Positions 1-7,894 of a stretch of 10,537 bases of DNA are shown here, in pieces (positions within the stretch are counted from its first letter, which is position 1; the number at the start of each line of letters is the position of its first letter). A program made the translations under genes and the position numbers. The DNA is from Gammaproteobacteria bacterium (lineage in GTDB: Bacteria; Pseudomonadota; Gammaproteobacteria; Steroidobacterales; Rariloculaceae), in assembly GCA_004357505.1 (NCBI GenBank), contig SMWC01000147.1, positions 1-10,537 of the forward strand, read 5' to 3'. The notes below the pieces were generated by a model that was given only the letters and a program-made list of their open reading frames with translations, ran no database searches and was not told where the DNA came from.

Positions 1-1092
1 AAGTCTGTCCGAGAACACAATGTAGTTATTCACGCCGTCCTGGCGCGACAACATCACATAGTGGCCATTGATTTTTCTCGGGAACAGCGCCATGCCCTTG
101 TTCTTCGCGGCATTGCCACTGAGTGTATGCATCTTGAACGTCAGAAAGTCAGTCGTCTCCAGAAGCTGCGGCAATATCGCGAACCCGTTGTATGCCGTAT
201 AGGTTGCATAGTAATTAACCGACTGATCGTCATCGACAAAACGCACAAAGCGTGCATCTTCAATACCCGCACGCTCATTCTCCGTCACCGGAAAGATGAC
301 CCGCTCGGAGATCTGTTGATCCGGATCGAAGATCACCTCGTAGTTGGATCGCGCCAGCCACAGAACCATATCGATCGCATTCCGCTTGTCCTTCACTCGA
401 AATCGAGTCGAGCGAAACTTCTCGATCTCGATCTTCAGCTCATCGAATGTGAACGTTTCGCTTAAGCCCTCCAAGAGGCGATCTACAACCCGATGGCTCG
501 CGCCGATATCCTCGAGCTTACGTCGAAAGTGACGCCGATCGTAAGTCGGATCCGTGTGAATCTCAGGCGTGGCCACATACTGGCTTACGGCATCGATATA
601 GATGTCGAGGTTCTCGTCAACGACTCCGCTACGAAACTCAATCGAGGAGATATGGCCCTCGCCCGTCGCTCTGAAACTCATGACAAAGCGGCGGGATCCC
701 TTAGGCACACCCTTCTGATCCGGATGCGGCACAATTGAAGGATTGAATAATGCCGCCGATTCCACCGAGTACTCAGCGGTCATATAGGCGCCAAGCAAAA
801 GGCGCCGTTCGCCTGATAGGGAGTCGCAGTCCGGAACGATTTCTGCAATTCGCTCGAAGTTTCTCTGTAGCGTGTCCCTGAAGTTTCTATGACGCGCCGA
901 GAAATCCTGATAGACGGCCTCCAACAAGTGCTGGACCTCATCCTCGCTCAGCTTCGCGACCCGGTCGAGTAATGCCTTGGATCGTGCTTTATCGCCGGGA
1001 ATATGCAGCCGCGTAATCACGCGTGAGCTTTCAGCGTTCAATAACGTCGGACGCCGTCTGACGAGCTGCGTGCGTTGTTCCTTAATTATCAT
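1..1092 (-). CDS. Long-form GH130 family glycosidase/phosphorylase (partial, 3' end beyond window)
   Basis: The minus strand is open from an ATG at 1092 to the window edge, giving 364 residues with no stop. An in-frame TGA lies two codons upstream of the ATG, so this is the only ATG start available. The N-terminal ~105 residues are charged and helical-looking, with no signal peptide, so the enzyme is probably cytoplasmic. The five-bladed propeller typical of GH130 seems to begin near residue 115 (FNPSIVPHPDQ). The family signature IEDARF lies at 277-282, with the conserved Glu-Asp-x-Arg. A later segment, KGMALFPRKI (332-341), resembles the GH130 segment that positions ligand. Relatives of this long form are roughly 490 residues from memory, so about 125 residues are missing. 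Family members cleave beta-mannosides by hydrolysis or phosphorolysis; the substrate cannot be told here. It is divergent from a GT4 gene and a second GH130 gene. Confidence 0.85.
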   Translation of the reverse strand, partial: MIIKEQRTQLVRRRPTLLNAESSRVITRLHIPGDKARSKALLDRVAKLSEDEVQHLLEAVYQDFSARHRNFRDTLQRNFERIAEIVPDCDSLSGERRLLLGAYMTAEYSVESAALFNPSIVPHPDQKGVPKGSRRFVMSFRATGEGHISSIEFRSGVVDENLDIYIDAVSQYVATPEIHTDPTYDRRHFRRKLEDIGASHRVVDRLLEGLSETFTFDELKIEIEKFRSTRFRVKDKRNAIDMVLWLARSNYEVIFDPDQQISERVIFPVTENERAGIEDARFVRFVDDDQSVNYYATYTAYNGFAILPQLLETTDFLTFKMHTLSGNAAKNKGMALFPRKINGHYVMLSRQDGVNNYIVFSDRL

Positions 1093-1232
1093 CAGTCATT
1101 GCACATCGATGGAATCTGCCTAACAATGTTCCCAGGCTCCGGCCCCGGCTCGAAACCGCACGGATTATAGCCGTAACCTGCCGAGTCAGGTTGCCCTACG
1201 GATCACACTATCGAAATTCACCGGATTCATGC
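1093..1232. promoter_or_regulatory. Divergent intergenic control region with an inverted repeat
   Basis: This 140-base gap separates the leftward GH130 gene from the rightward GT4 gene, so it should hold both promoters. The clearest structure is a perfect 6-base inverted repeat, AACCTG (1175-1180) and CAGGTT (1187-1192), with a 6-base spacer. It lies about 40 bases before the GT4 start and could be an operator half-site pair or a leader hairpin. An AT-rich patch, GATTATAG, near 1163-1170 is a possible -10 element, but no convincing -35 accompanies it. No strong ribosome binding site is visible for either gene. Confidence 0.4.
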
Positions 1233-2246
1233 ATGTCCACTCGTATCGCCGTCCTAAGTCCCATTTCATGGCGTACCCCACCGCGCGCTTATGGGCCATG
1301 GGAGCTTGTGGTCAGCCTCCTCACCGAGGAGCTGGTGCGAATGGGCCTGGATGTCACCTTGTTTGCCAGCGGGGATTCTCAGACATCCGGCAAGCTAATC
1401 GCGGTGTGCCCGCGCCCCTATTCTGAGGATCCCCAGGCTGAGCCGAAGGTAATGGAATGCCTGCACATATCCGAAGTTTTTGAGCGCGCTGCCGACTTCG
1501 ATCTCATTCATAGTCACTTCGATTTTCTGCCACTAACCTATTCCGGATTGGTTGAGACGCCGGTACTGGCCACGATTCACGGGTTCTCCTCGCCGTCGAT
1601 CATCCCGGTCTACAAGAAATACAACGGTCGCGTCCACTACGTCGCTATCAGCGAGGCGGACAAGTCTCCGGAACTGGATTACATCGCTACCATCCATCAC
1701 GGTATTGATACCGCACAGTTCGCTTTCCTCGAATCCGCAGGCGAGTATCTGCTGTTCTTCGGGCGTATCCACCCGGAGAAGGGCACGCACGAAGCGATTC
1801 GAGTGGCACAGCGCGTCGGTAAAAAGCTCGTTATCGCCGGCATAATACAAGATCAGAAATATTTCGACGCCCAGGTCCAACCTTACATTGACGGCAAGAC
1901 GGTCGAGTATCTTGGGGCTGTCGGCGTCGCCCAACGGTCAGAAGTGCTGGGCCGAGCGCTTGCCCTGTTGCATTTGATCAGCTTCGACGAGCCGTTTGGC
2001 TTAAGCCTGTTGGAGTCCATGGCATGCGGGACACCGGTCATCGCTTTCGACCGCGGTTCGATGCCGGAGATTATTCGCCACGGCGAGACCGGGTATCTCG
2101 TTGCGGACATCGACGGCGCAGTGGAGGCGGTGGACAACGTGCAGTCTATCGATAGATCCGCTTGCCGCAAACATGTCGAGCTCCGGTTTTCTCATACTCG
2201 CATGGCGGCTGACTATGCCCGCGTGTACCAAGAGATTTTACTGTAG
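1233..2246 (+). CDS. GT4 family (GT-B fold) glycosyltransferase
   Basis: This 337-residue protein looks like a retaining GT-B glycosyltransferase of family GT4, which moves a sugar from a nucleotide donor to an acceptor. The N-terminal domain opens with RIAVLSPISWRTPP (4-17), followed by YGPWE (20-24) and TIHG (114-117). The C-terminal donor domain has FFGRIHPEKG (175-184), with the Arg and Lys that normally contact the donor phosphates. It also has an EX7E motif, with Glu253 and Glu261 in DEPFGLSLLE. No signal peptide or membrane span is seen, so it is cytoplasmic or peripheral. The ATG at 1233 was chosen because homology starts at once there; an in-frame TTG at 1191 would add an unlike 14-residue tail. 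The next gene, a GH130, begins 10 bases after its stop. GDP-mannose is a reasonable donor guess from the two GH130 neighbours, but the sequence does not prove it. Confidence 0.88.
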   Translation: MSTRIAVLSPISWRTPPRAYGPWELVVSLLTEELVRMGLDVTLFASGDSQTSGKLIAVCPRPYSEDPQAEPKVMECLHISEVFERAADFDLIHSHFDFLPLTYSGLVETPVLATIHGFSSPSIIPVYKKYNGRVHYVAISEADKSPELDYIATIHHGIDTAQFAFLESAGEYLLFFGRIHPEKGTHEAIRVAQRVGKKLVIAGIIQDQKYFDAQVQPYIDGKTVEYLGAVGVAQRSEVLGRALALLHLISFDEPFGLSLLESMACGTPVIAFDRGSMPEIIRHGETGYLVADIDGAVEAVDNVQSIDRSACRKHVELRFSHTRMAADYARVYQEILL

Positions 2247-2256
2247 GGGCCAAACG

Positions 2257-3201
2257 ATGAGCGATAACAGCATAGTAAAGCGCTATCAAGGCAACCCGAT
2301 TCTTACGAAGCACGACGTCCCGTACCCCGTGGAGACCGTGCACAATGCAGCAATAACAAAGTATCGGGGCCGTTACGTCATGCTCTTTCGCTCCCATCTG
2401 CGTAACGGGCGGTCCATTATCGGTAGCGCATGGAGCGATGATGGTTACCAATTTGAAGTGGAGCCCACTCCGTTCATGGTGCCAGCCACAGAAGGCGCGT
2501 TCGCCAGGCACGAAGAGTACGGTATCGAAGACCCGAGAATTAGCTCGTTCGGCGATGAGCACTACATTACCTACAGCGCTTATTCCAGATTCGGCGTACG
2601 AATTGGCCTGGCAAGGACTTCAGACTTCAGGACGATCGAAAGAGTCTCGCTGATCAGCGAACCGGACATGCGCAACATCGTGATTTTTCCTGAGACGTTC
2701 GCTGGCCGTTATGCACGACTCGACCGGCCCCATTCGGAGATCAAACCCTGGTCTATCTGGCTATCCTGGTCTCGAGACCTCGTTCACTGGGGCGACTCGG
2801 AGCCGGTCATCGGCCCGGTCGCCTACCATTGGGACGAGATGAAGATCGGTCCAGGTGCGACACCGATTCGTACCCCGGCGGGATGGCTTAATATCTTCCA
2901 TGGGGTGTTTCCAACGATGGACGGCGCTGTTTACCGCCTCGGTGTCGCGCTTCATGATCTGACGAACCCCGCGACTGTCTTGGGTGTTGCCGACGAGTGG
3001 ATACTCTCACCGGAAGATCCGTGGGAATTGACGGGCTATGTCCACAACGTCGTCTTTACCTGCGGTGCCATCGCCGAGGACGACGGCACGCTTAAGATCT
3101 ACTGGGGTGGCGCAGATAGCGTCCTATGTGTCGGCACGGCCAAGATTGCCGACCTCGTCGAGCTATGCCGCAACCACAGCAGGCCACCGCTGGGATCATG
3201 A
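2257..3201 (+). CDS. Short-form GH130 family glycosidase/phosphorylase
   Basis: A 314-residue cytoplasmic protein (no signal peptide) with GH130 features throughout. It begins with NPIL (13-16) and HNAA (29-32). The signature YGIEDPRIS (88-96) contains the Glu-Asp-Pro-Arg motif thought to supply the general acid. A block at 194-216 holds KIGPG and NIFHG, with Lys196 and His215; phosphorylases of the family use basic residues in this area to hold phosphate. That hints at a phosphorylase rather than a hydrolase, but it is inference from recalled motifs. Likely substrates are beta-mannosides such as mannosyl-glucose or beta-1,2-mannobiose. An AGGGG ribosome site at 2245-2249 overlaps the GT4 stop codon and sits 7 bases from the ATG, so translation of the two genes is probably coupled. 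The same frame is open back to 2101, but that part lies inside the GT4 gene. Confidence 0.88.
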   Translation: MSDNSIVKRYQGNPILTKHDVPYPVETVHNAAITKYRGRYVMLFRSHLRNGRSIIGSAWSDDGYQFEVEPTPFMVPATEGAFARHEEYGIEDPRISSFGDEHYITYSAYSRFGVRIGLARTSDFRTIERVSLISEPDMRNIVIFPETFAGRYARLDRPHSEIKPWSIWLSWSRDLVHWGDSEPVIGPVAYHWDEMKIGPGATPIRTPAGWLNIFHGVFPTMDGAVYRLGVALHDLTNPATVLGVADEWILSPEDPWELTGYVHNVVFTCGAIAEDDGTLKIYWGGADSVLCVGTAKIADLVELCRNHSRPPLGS

Positions 3202-3334
3202 ACTCTGTTGCTCCATCGGTGCGACCGCACTCAGCTGCGGAGAATGCGCTCGGTGACCAAGCGCAACCGGGCGGCCTTGCAACATTACCGTAGACCATTG
3301 TTCAGCTGACAATTCGAGGACGGACCCTCCAGAA
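3202..3334. other. Convergent intergenic gap, hairpins but no clear terminator
   Basis: This 133-base gap lies between two genes that end facing each other, so termination from both sides is expected. Two overlapping inverted repeats occur: GTGC/GCAC around 3220-3230, and CCGCA (3225-3229) with TGCGG (3236-3240). They share bases, so only one could form at a time. Neither is followed by a T-run on either strand, so neither is called a rho-independent terminator. No gene is seen here. Confidence 0.4.
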
Positions 3335-3709
3335 CTACTGAATCTGCCGGTCCTTTCCATTCGGCATCGTGATGGTCAGGAGGCGCATCAGCGGTCGCCC
3401 ATCCCGGCTGGGATAGCCGCGGGCGGATATCTTCTGACCGGGTCGAAGAACGTCCGGTGTCAAACCCCTACGTATTAGCATTCCCGGTGGATAGGTCTCG
3501 AGCTGCCAGACGGTTGGCTCGTCGAACTCGTCGACAACGTGCAAATGAATATAACCGTGGGGCGCGATGAATTCGAAGCGCGTTACCTCACCCGTGACGG
3601 TGACGGTGCGCGCAGTATCGAACAAAGACGCTAAAGAATGATGGGCCGCGGCTGTCGTGACGGCAATCGAGAATAGCGTAACGAGGACTAAGCCGACGAC
3701 GGTTCGCAT
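3335..3709 (-). CDS. DUF6152 family exported protein
   Basis: A 124-residue protein recognised as a DUF6152-type small exported protein of unknown function. Residues 1-22 form a signal peptide (positive start, hydrophobic core, Ala-Ala-Ala cleavage site), so the mature chain should start His-His-Ser (23-25). The rest fits one compact beta domain: TVTGEVTRFEF (38-48), a conserved Pro-His (50-51), WQLET (68-72), and GLTPDVLRPG (82-91). It aligns well with residues 26-125 of the fusion protein at 7895-8911: both share GxVTRF, PH, WxxET and LxPGxxIxxR. It starts 11 bases after the stop of the preceding gene and has only a weak ribosome site, so it is probably expressed by coupling as the last gene of the operon. 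Function is unknown; N-terminal histidines suggest metal binding, which is speculative. Confidence 0.85.
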   Translation of the reverse strand: MRTVVGLVLVTLFSIAVTTAAAHHSLASLFDTARTVTVTGEVTRFEFIAPHGYIHLHVVDEFDEPTVWQLETYPPGMLIRRGLTPDVLRPGQKISARGYPSRDGRPLMRLLTITMPNGKDRQIQ

Positions 3710-3720
3710 GCTGAGCGCTT

Positions 3721-4407
3721 CTAAAACCGGCTGTCGGCCGGATCGCAGACCGACTCATAAATCATTCCGTCTGGGTCCAACTCCCACGTAAAGCTACGCA
3801 CCCACGGAACGCTGAAAGTTTCTGGCGCTGTGATCGTGACCTCCACTTCGAGAACCTGGCGATCGTCACGCAAGCGGAAGCGCTCGAGTACTTCCACATC
3901 GCCGTACTGGCGCAGGCCGCCACCCGTCAGCAAGCCAGGCGCGACATGGGTTGTATTGATAAGGAGTATATCCTCCTCCCAATGGCCCACGGAATAACCT
4001 GAGCGCGCGGGCGGCAGATAGTCTGGTGGCTCCCAGCCGTCCATATGGATGCGCCGCACCATACCGAACGCTTCGTAGAGAAACACCAGCATCTCGTCGG
4101 TCTGCACGATCTCGAACGGGTAGATGATCAGCCCTGAGCGCGGGAACCCCGGCATAACGCAGCGGATGACCGGATCATCCAAGGGGTCGAAGGCTTCCAG
4201 ATCCGCCCTTGCTCTGGGCGTCGGCTCCGGTCGGTTGGCCCCGCCGGCGTTCCGTGGCGAGGTGGCCAACCACACCCCAGCTAGATTCGGCGGCGGCTCG
4301 GCGGCAGGCGCGATCGGCGGTATCGCTACGACCAAGCCGAGCCCGGCCAAGAGACTCAGCGTAGCAACGACACGCCGACCTTGGTGGTGCGATCTAGCGC
4401 GTGACAT
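3721..4407 (-). CDS. Exported protein of unknown function (stand-alone version of the fusion's C-terminal domain)
   Basis: A 228-residue protein with a signal peptide: arginine-rich start, hydrophobic stretch at about 14-30, and likely cleavage after APAA near residue 36. I do not know a name for the mature domain, but it is a recognisable secreted type. It opens with LAGVW (42-46), then has a Cys-x-x-Pro motif (Cys83), EIVQT (99-103), RRIHMDG (118-124), GYSVGHWEEDILLINTT (137-153) and a final Cys-Asp-Pro (221-223). The same landmarks occur in the same order in residues 139-338 of the protein at 7895-8911, so these are paralogous domains. The paired Cys83 and Cys221 may form a disulfide outside the cytoplasm. 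Its start overlaps the end of the upstream hydrolase gene by 14 bases, which supports coupled translation. Confidence 0.8.
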   Translation of the reverse strand: MSRARSHHQGRRVVATLSLLAGLGLVVAIPPIAPAAEPPPNLAGVWLATSPRNAGGANRPEPTPRARADLEAFDPLDDPVIRCVMPGFPRSGLIIYPFEIVQTDEMLVFLYEAFGMVRRIHMDGWEPPDYLPPARSGYSVGHWEEDILLINTTHVAPGLLTGGGLRQYGDVEVLERFRLRDDRQVLEVEVTITAPETFSVPWVRSFTWELDPDGMIYESVCDPADSRF

Positions 4408-6427
4408 AGTCCCAGATTACCCCAGCTTGTTCGAGTATCTGGCGTAAGTCCTGATCCAGGAGATAGCCCTCGCCGATCAGCTTCATCGACTCTGCGGCAA
4501 CCAACCCTAGGTACTGCGCCTTGCTTCCATAACGTTCCTCGATCGACAACCGTGGATCGTTGCGGGCCTCGCGTTCTTGCCTATTTTTTGCAAACGGCAG
4601 GAATGAACCCGACATGTGCGACACCACGTCCGTCGGCCCATATTCAGCGTTGTAGAGGTTCCAACCGGTATAAGTCGCCAACGGCACGACAATCCCCGGC
4701 ATTCTGAGTCCGCCAAGCTCGTTGCCGTCCGCATCGACTTGCGGCACGAGTATCGTGAACGCCGGACCCACTTCGGGCGGCTCTTTGGTGATGATTCCGT
4801 CGGAGGCAAAATGGGGCCCATAGTCAACCCGATAGGCCTTATGCGTAACCGTCGGGAAATTGATGCCGGGCAGAGCCGGGAAATTTACTTGGTCCGGCGC
4901 GACCAGCGTCGCGTCATCCAGCAGCGGGAAGCGACTCGGCGGTGCCGGGGTGCCATCGGTCACCCACATGTTCATCCTGAGCAGTAGCGCTCGCATGAGC
5001 CAGGAGAAATCGTTCGGATTGTTGACGTTTTGGCCGTTGGTTTGCGTCGGTGGAAACGAAGACGGCAGATGTTGAGAACCAGCGAGATGATAGACACGGG
5101 CGTATTCGTCCAGCATCGGAACATGCCTCTTACCGTCGAGAGTCGTTGTCAACAAAGACGCTACTCTTCCCCAATACTCGTAAGATGTGTTGACGTTGTA
5201 GACCTTGGGCATGAACTCTTCCGGAACGTGCGAGAGCATGCCACCGGTCTGTCCGGTCACGGGATCGGTCTGCTCAACGTCGGTGAACGGGAATATATCC
5301 GTCGGGTAGAAGAAATTGAGATAAGGGTGTGCATCGCGTGAAGCCTGTCCGAAACGTAGGTTAAAACTCCCGCGGGCGGCACCGCCGATCTGCGCGATGA
5401 TGCCATCGAAAGCCTTGCGGTGCTGCTCGTCCTCATTGAAGCCCATATAGATGAGTGTTCGGAGCGTCCGGCCAGGCTGCGACATGCCATAGCCGATCAC
5501 GCGGTCGATGGCACCCGCCGGCAGATTCAAGTCCGCGGAAGCGCCATACTTGAAGAAGGACACGGCGTCGCGAAGACCTGCCAGCCCTAAGCCAATGATC
5601 TCGGGGTTCACTGCCTTGTAAATGACCTCATAGATCCGTTGCGGCTCGAAGCCCGACTGAAGATAAACGCGCGTCATGTCCGGAACGACCTCGCCGTTCG
5701 CAAGGCGCGCAAAATCCCATTGGTCTCGCGGGATGACTCGCCGCTCGCCCTCCACCGAATCGCGCACGGTCAGAACGCTCTCGGGCGCCTCCGGATCGGA
5801 AACCGGATAAGGGATGTGGTTGCGGTCCGCGAGCGTGCGATCAAAGACGCGTTCCGTCACAACGAAATCGCTGCGCACCAGGCCTTCGATCGGCTCATCG
5901 GACTCGACTCGCGGCAAAAACGCGCGTGATCCGGTCACACGCGTCACCGGCACATCGAATTGCCAGCCTACCCAGAGCAGGGTGAAGCCCTGCTCCATCA
6001 AGAACCCGTCGCCGAAGTTTTCTGCCGTCGTCGGGTTTCCGGCATCCCATGTCTCGCCCTCAGCGTGGGCGTGGTTGAAGAAGGTCAACATCCGCCGGGT
6101 ACCGCGATTGGCGACACCGAGGAGCATCGTGCCATTGCCGCGATCTGCCTGCGTCGGTTTGATGAGCGTAAAGGTGGCGGAAAACTCGACCAGGCCGTCC
6201 GCATTCAATGGTGCGTGCTCAATATCGACGATAATTTCATTCGCCGAATTCGTCGGGTCGACCGCGAAGTGCATCGTGCCGAGGAATTTTTCGTACGGCC
6301 CCGCAAGCCCGTAGGACTTACCTCCCAGCACGTCCTCGTGGAGTTCGACGTCCACGCGCACGACCTCGGCCGATACGCCGGAGACAAATAGGATGGCTGC
6401 AAAGAGGACTCTGGAACTCGAGTTCAT
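4394..6427 (-). CDS. Large exported alpha/beta hydrolase, PF20091 (Abhydrolase_10)-like
   Basis: A 677-residue protein with a clear signal peptide (residues 1-20, cleavage after VSA), so periplasmic or secreted. The body matches large alpha/beta hydrolases of the Abhydrolase_10 type: YGLAGPYEKFLG (39-50) near the N-terminus and a nucleophile elbow IGYGMSQPGRTLR (311-323) with Ser316 as the presumed nucleophile. Further on are NTSYEYW (413-419) and YHLAGSQH (446-453), which probably carry the acid and His of the triad; those two assignments are guesses from position. Members are thought to be esterases or related hydrolases, and the substrate is unknown. The ATG at 6427 was chosen over an in-frame TTG at 6472 because it begins the signal peptide and has GGAG (6436-6439) 8 bases upstream. 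It is separated from the NHL gene by 117 bases, the widest gap in the operon. Confidence 0.85.
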   Translation of the reverse strand: MNSSSRVLFAAILFVSGVSAEVVRVDVELHEDVLGGKSYGLAGPYEKFLGTMHFAVDPTNSANEIIVDIEHAPLNADGLVEFSATFTLIKPTQADRGNGTMLLGVANRGTRRMLTFFNHAHAEGETWDAGNPTTAENFGDGFLMEQGFTLLWVGWQFDVPVTRVTGSRAFLPRVESDEPIEGLVRSDFVVTERVFDRTLADRNHIPYPVSDPEAPESVLTVRDSVEGERRVIPRDQWDFARLANGEVVPDMTRVYLQSGFEPQRIYEVIYKAVNPEIIGLGLAGLRDAVSFFKYGASADLNLPAGAIDRVIGYGMSQPGRTLRTLIYMGFNEDEQHRKAFDGIIAQIGGAARGSFNLRFGQASRDAHPYLNFFYPTDIFPFTDVEQTDPVTGQTGGMLSHVPEEFMPKVYNVNTSYEYWGRVASLLTTTLDGKRHVPMLDEYARVYHLAGSQHLPSSFPPTQTNGQNVNNPNDFSWLMRALLLRMNMWVTDGTPAPPSRFPLLDDATLVAPDQVNFPALPGINFPTVTHKAYRVDYGPHFASDGIITKEPPEVGPAFTILVPQVDADGNELGGLRMPGIVVPLATYTGWNLYNAEYGPTDVVSHMSGSFLPFAKNRQEREARNDPRLSIEERYGSKAQYLGLVAAESMKLIGEGYLLDQDLRQILEQAGVIWDYVTR

Positions 6428-6544
6428 CGCTTTTTCTCCACGCGAATTAGCGTGACCACGCCTCGCCCGCAAGCGCTTGTCAATAACCGGAACAGCCCGC
6501 CGGCTCTCCCCGTGAATGCTGCGCGATCGGCCTATTCCCAGCGT
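6428..6544 (-). promoter_or_regulatory. Gap inside the operon with a hairpin next to a ribosome site
   Basis: This 117-base gap lies between the NHL gene and the alpha/beta hydrolase gene. An inverted repeat, CACGC and GCGTG (arms 6450-6454 and 6439-6443, 6-base loop), abuts and partly includes the Shine-Dalgarno GGAG at 6436-6439. It could dampen translation of the hydrolase or stabilise a processed mRNA end. No convincing promoter is seen, and the stem is only 5 base pairs. Confidence 0.3.
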
Positions 6545-7837
6545 TTACTCCCAAGCCGCGTAGAGCGGCCTACCGATCACGTAGTCCGGATTGGCGCCCG
6601 CTCGCGGCGTGAACTTCTGGACGCCGCCTTTGTTGTCGACCTGGGCCAGATACAGGTTGCCGTCCTGGTCCACGCTCATACCATGCACACCGGCGATTCC
6701 GCCGGGGAATTCGCCGTAGGTACCCCAGGAATAAAGGAAGTTGCCGTCCAAATCGTACTTCAGAATCTTGTGCGATCTGCGATCCGCGGCCCATAGATGT
6801 CGATCGGCCGTGATGATGAACATATGAATGTTTGCGGGCTGTGCTCCGACACTCCATTCGTACAGATACTCGCCATTCTCATCAAACACCTGAATGCGGC
6901 GATTACCGCGGTCGTTGACAAACACCCGTCGCGTTTCGGGATCCACGGCAACGCCATGCACATTGTTCATATAGCCGGGACGCGTCTCATTCGGCGGCGT
7001 GCCCCGCTCTCCCCAGGACATGAGGTAATTACCGTCCGCGTCGAATTTTACGACGCGCGTGCCGTTGTAACCATCGGCGACGACGAAACTGCTGTCCGGG
7101 AACCAGGCCATGAACGTCGGCCGGTTAAAGTGTGTCTCGTCGGCACCGCGTTCGCCGTAAGTACCGATAGATTGAACCAGCGTTTTACCGTCGTTCGTGA
7201 ACTTATGGATGATGTGCTTGTGGTCGTCGATGATCCAGACGTGTTTCTCCGGATCGTAGGGGTTGATCGCTACATAGTGCGGTCGCTGCAGCATCGAATC
7301 CCATTGCGTCCAGGCTTCGATGACATTGCCTTCGCCGTCGAAGACGAGGATGCAGTACTCCCACCGCGCGTCTATTCCCAGCCGACCACCGCGCTCGATC
7401 CAGGTTTTTACCCCGTCTGCCGCTATGTTGCCCGATCCACCGCCCGCCGGCAGACTCACTCGCGTGGCGTTCCGCCATACGGGTCCGGATGGGAAGTAGA
7501 GACTCGGGCCGATCTCGGGCAAGACCCGGCCCTGTGGCGGGTCGATCTTCGGCAGCAGCCCGCGTTGCAGATAGAAAATCCGGTCCGGGCTCTCCGCAAA
7601 AACGCTCTGCCCGGCACCGAAGGTCCAATTCTCGGCCCCGGGTAGCGTGGAAAGATCCTTAGGCCAATTTGCGTCGACGTCGTAAGCGCCGAACATGTCT
7701 TGACCGCCCTTTTCTCCGCTGACGGCTGCGTAACTCACGGACGCCTGCTCCTGGGCCAGTGCGTTGCCAAGCAAGATTATCGTTATCGTTGTGAGACCCG
7801 CGGCGCTCATACCGAGCGTTATCACACGTCTGAACAT
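6545..7837 (-). CDS. Exported NHL-repeat beta-propeller protein
   Basis: A 430-residue protein with an N-terminal signal peptide (hydrophobic 8-26, likely cleavage after ALA at 28). After a linker comes DVDANWPKDL (53-62), an entry motif that recurs in the divergent gene at 10334. NHL-type blades follow at roughly 187-220, 238-276, 291-328, 335-372 and 382-412, each with the pattern of a conserved start, an Asp-Gly-Asn turn and a closing strand (for example VVKFDADGNYLMSWG). Such propellers are scaffolds or lyases; peptidyl-alpha-hydroxyglycine lyase is one known relative, but the active-site residues needed for that call were not identified. The ATG at 7837 is well supported by GGAGGAG (7843-7849), the strongest ribosome site in the window. 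It lies 57 bases after the DUF6152 fusion gene. Confidence 0.87.
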   Translation of the reverse strand: MFRRVITLGMSAAGLTTITIILLGNALAQEQASVSYAAVSGEKGGQDMFGAYDVDANWPKDLSTLPGAENWTFGAGQSVFAESPDRIFYLQRGLLPKIDPPQGRVLPEIGPSLYFPSGPVWRNATRVSLPAGGGSGNIAADGVKTWIERGGRLGIDARWEYCILVFDGEGNVIEAWTQWDSMLQRPHYVAINPYDPEKHVWIIDDHKHIIHKFTNDGKTLVQSIGTYGERGADETHFNRPTFMAWFPDSSFVVADGYNGTRVVKFDADGNYLMSWGERGTPPNETRPGYMNNVHGVAVDPETRRVFVNDRGNRRIQVFDENGEYLYEWSVGAQPANIHMFIITADRHLWAADRRSHKILKYDLDGNFLYSWGTYGEFPGGIAGVHGMSVDQDGNLYLAQVDNKGGVQKFTPRAGANPDYVIGRPLYAAWE

Positions 7838-7894
7838 AGCTGCTCCTCCCGTCGTTCTAATTAAACTTTATGCCGTTATGGATAGGCCCGTCGG

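Noticed and set aside
61..738. Plus-strand open frames at the left edge
   Set aside because: They are antisense to the GH130 gene, which has an unbroken frame from 1092 to the edge and the family's Glu-Asp-x-Arg motif.
3220..3240. Hairpins after the short GH130 gene as a bidirectional terminator
   Set aside because: The stems are 4-5 base pairs, overlap each other and have no T-run on either strand.
6797..7645. A 282-codon open frame on the plus strand
   Set aside because: It lies entirely antisense to the NHL gene, which has repeats, a signal peptide and a strong ribosome site. The antisense product resembles no family and is a shadow of codon bias.
6545..7837. NHL repeats as a DNA tandem repeat
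   Set aside because: The blades are similar only at protein level; the DNA of successive blades has diverged and shows no direct repeat.
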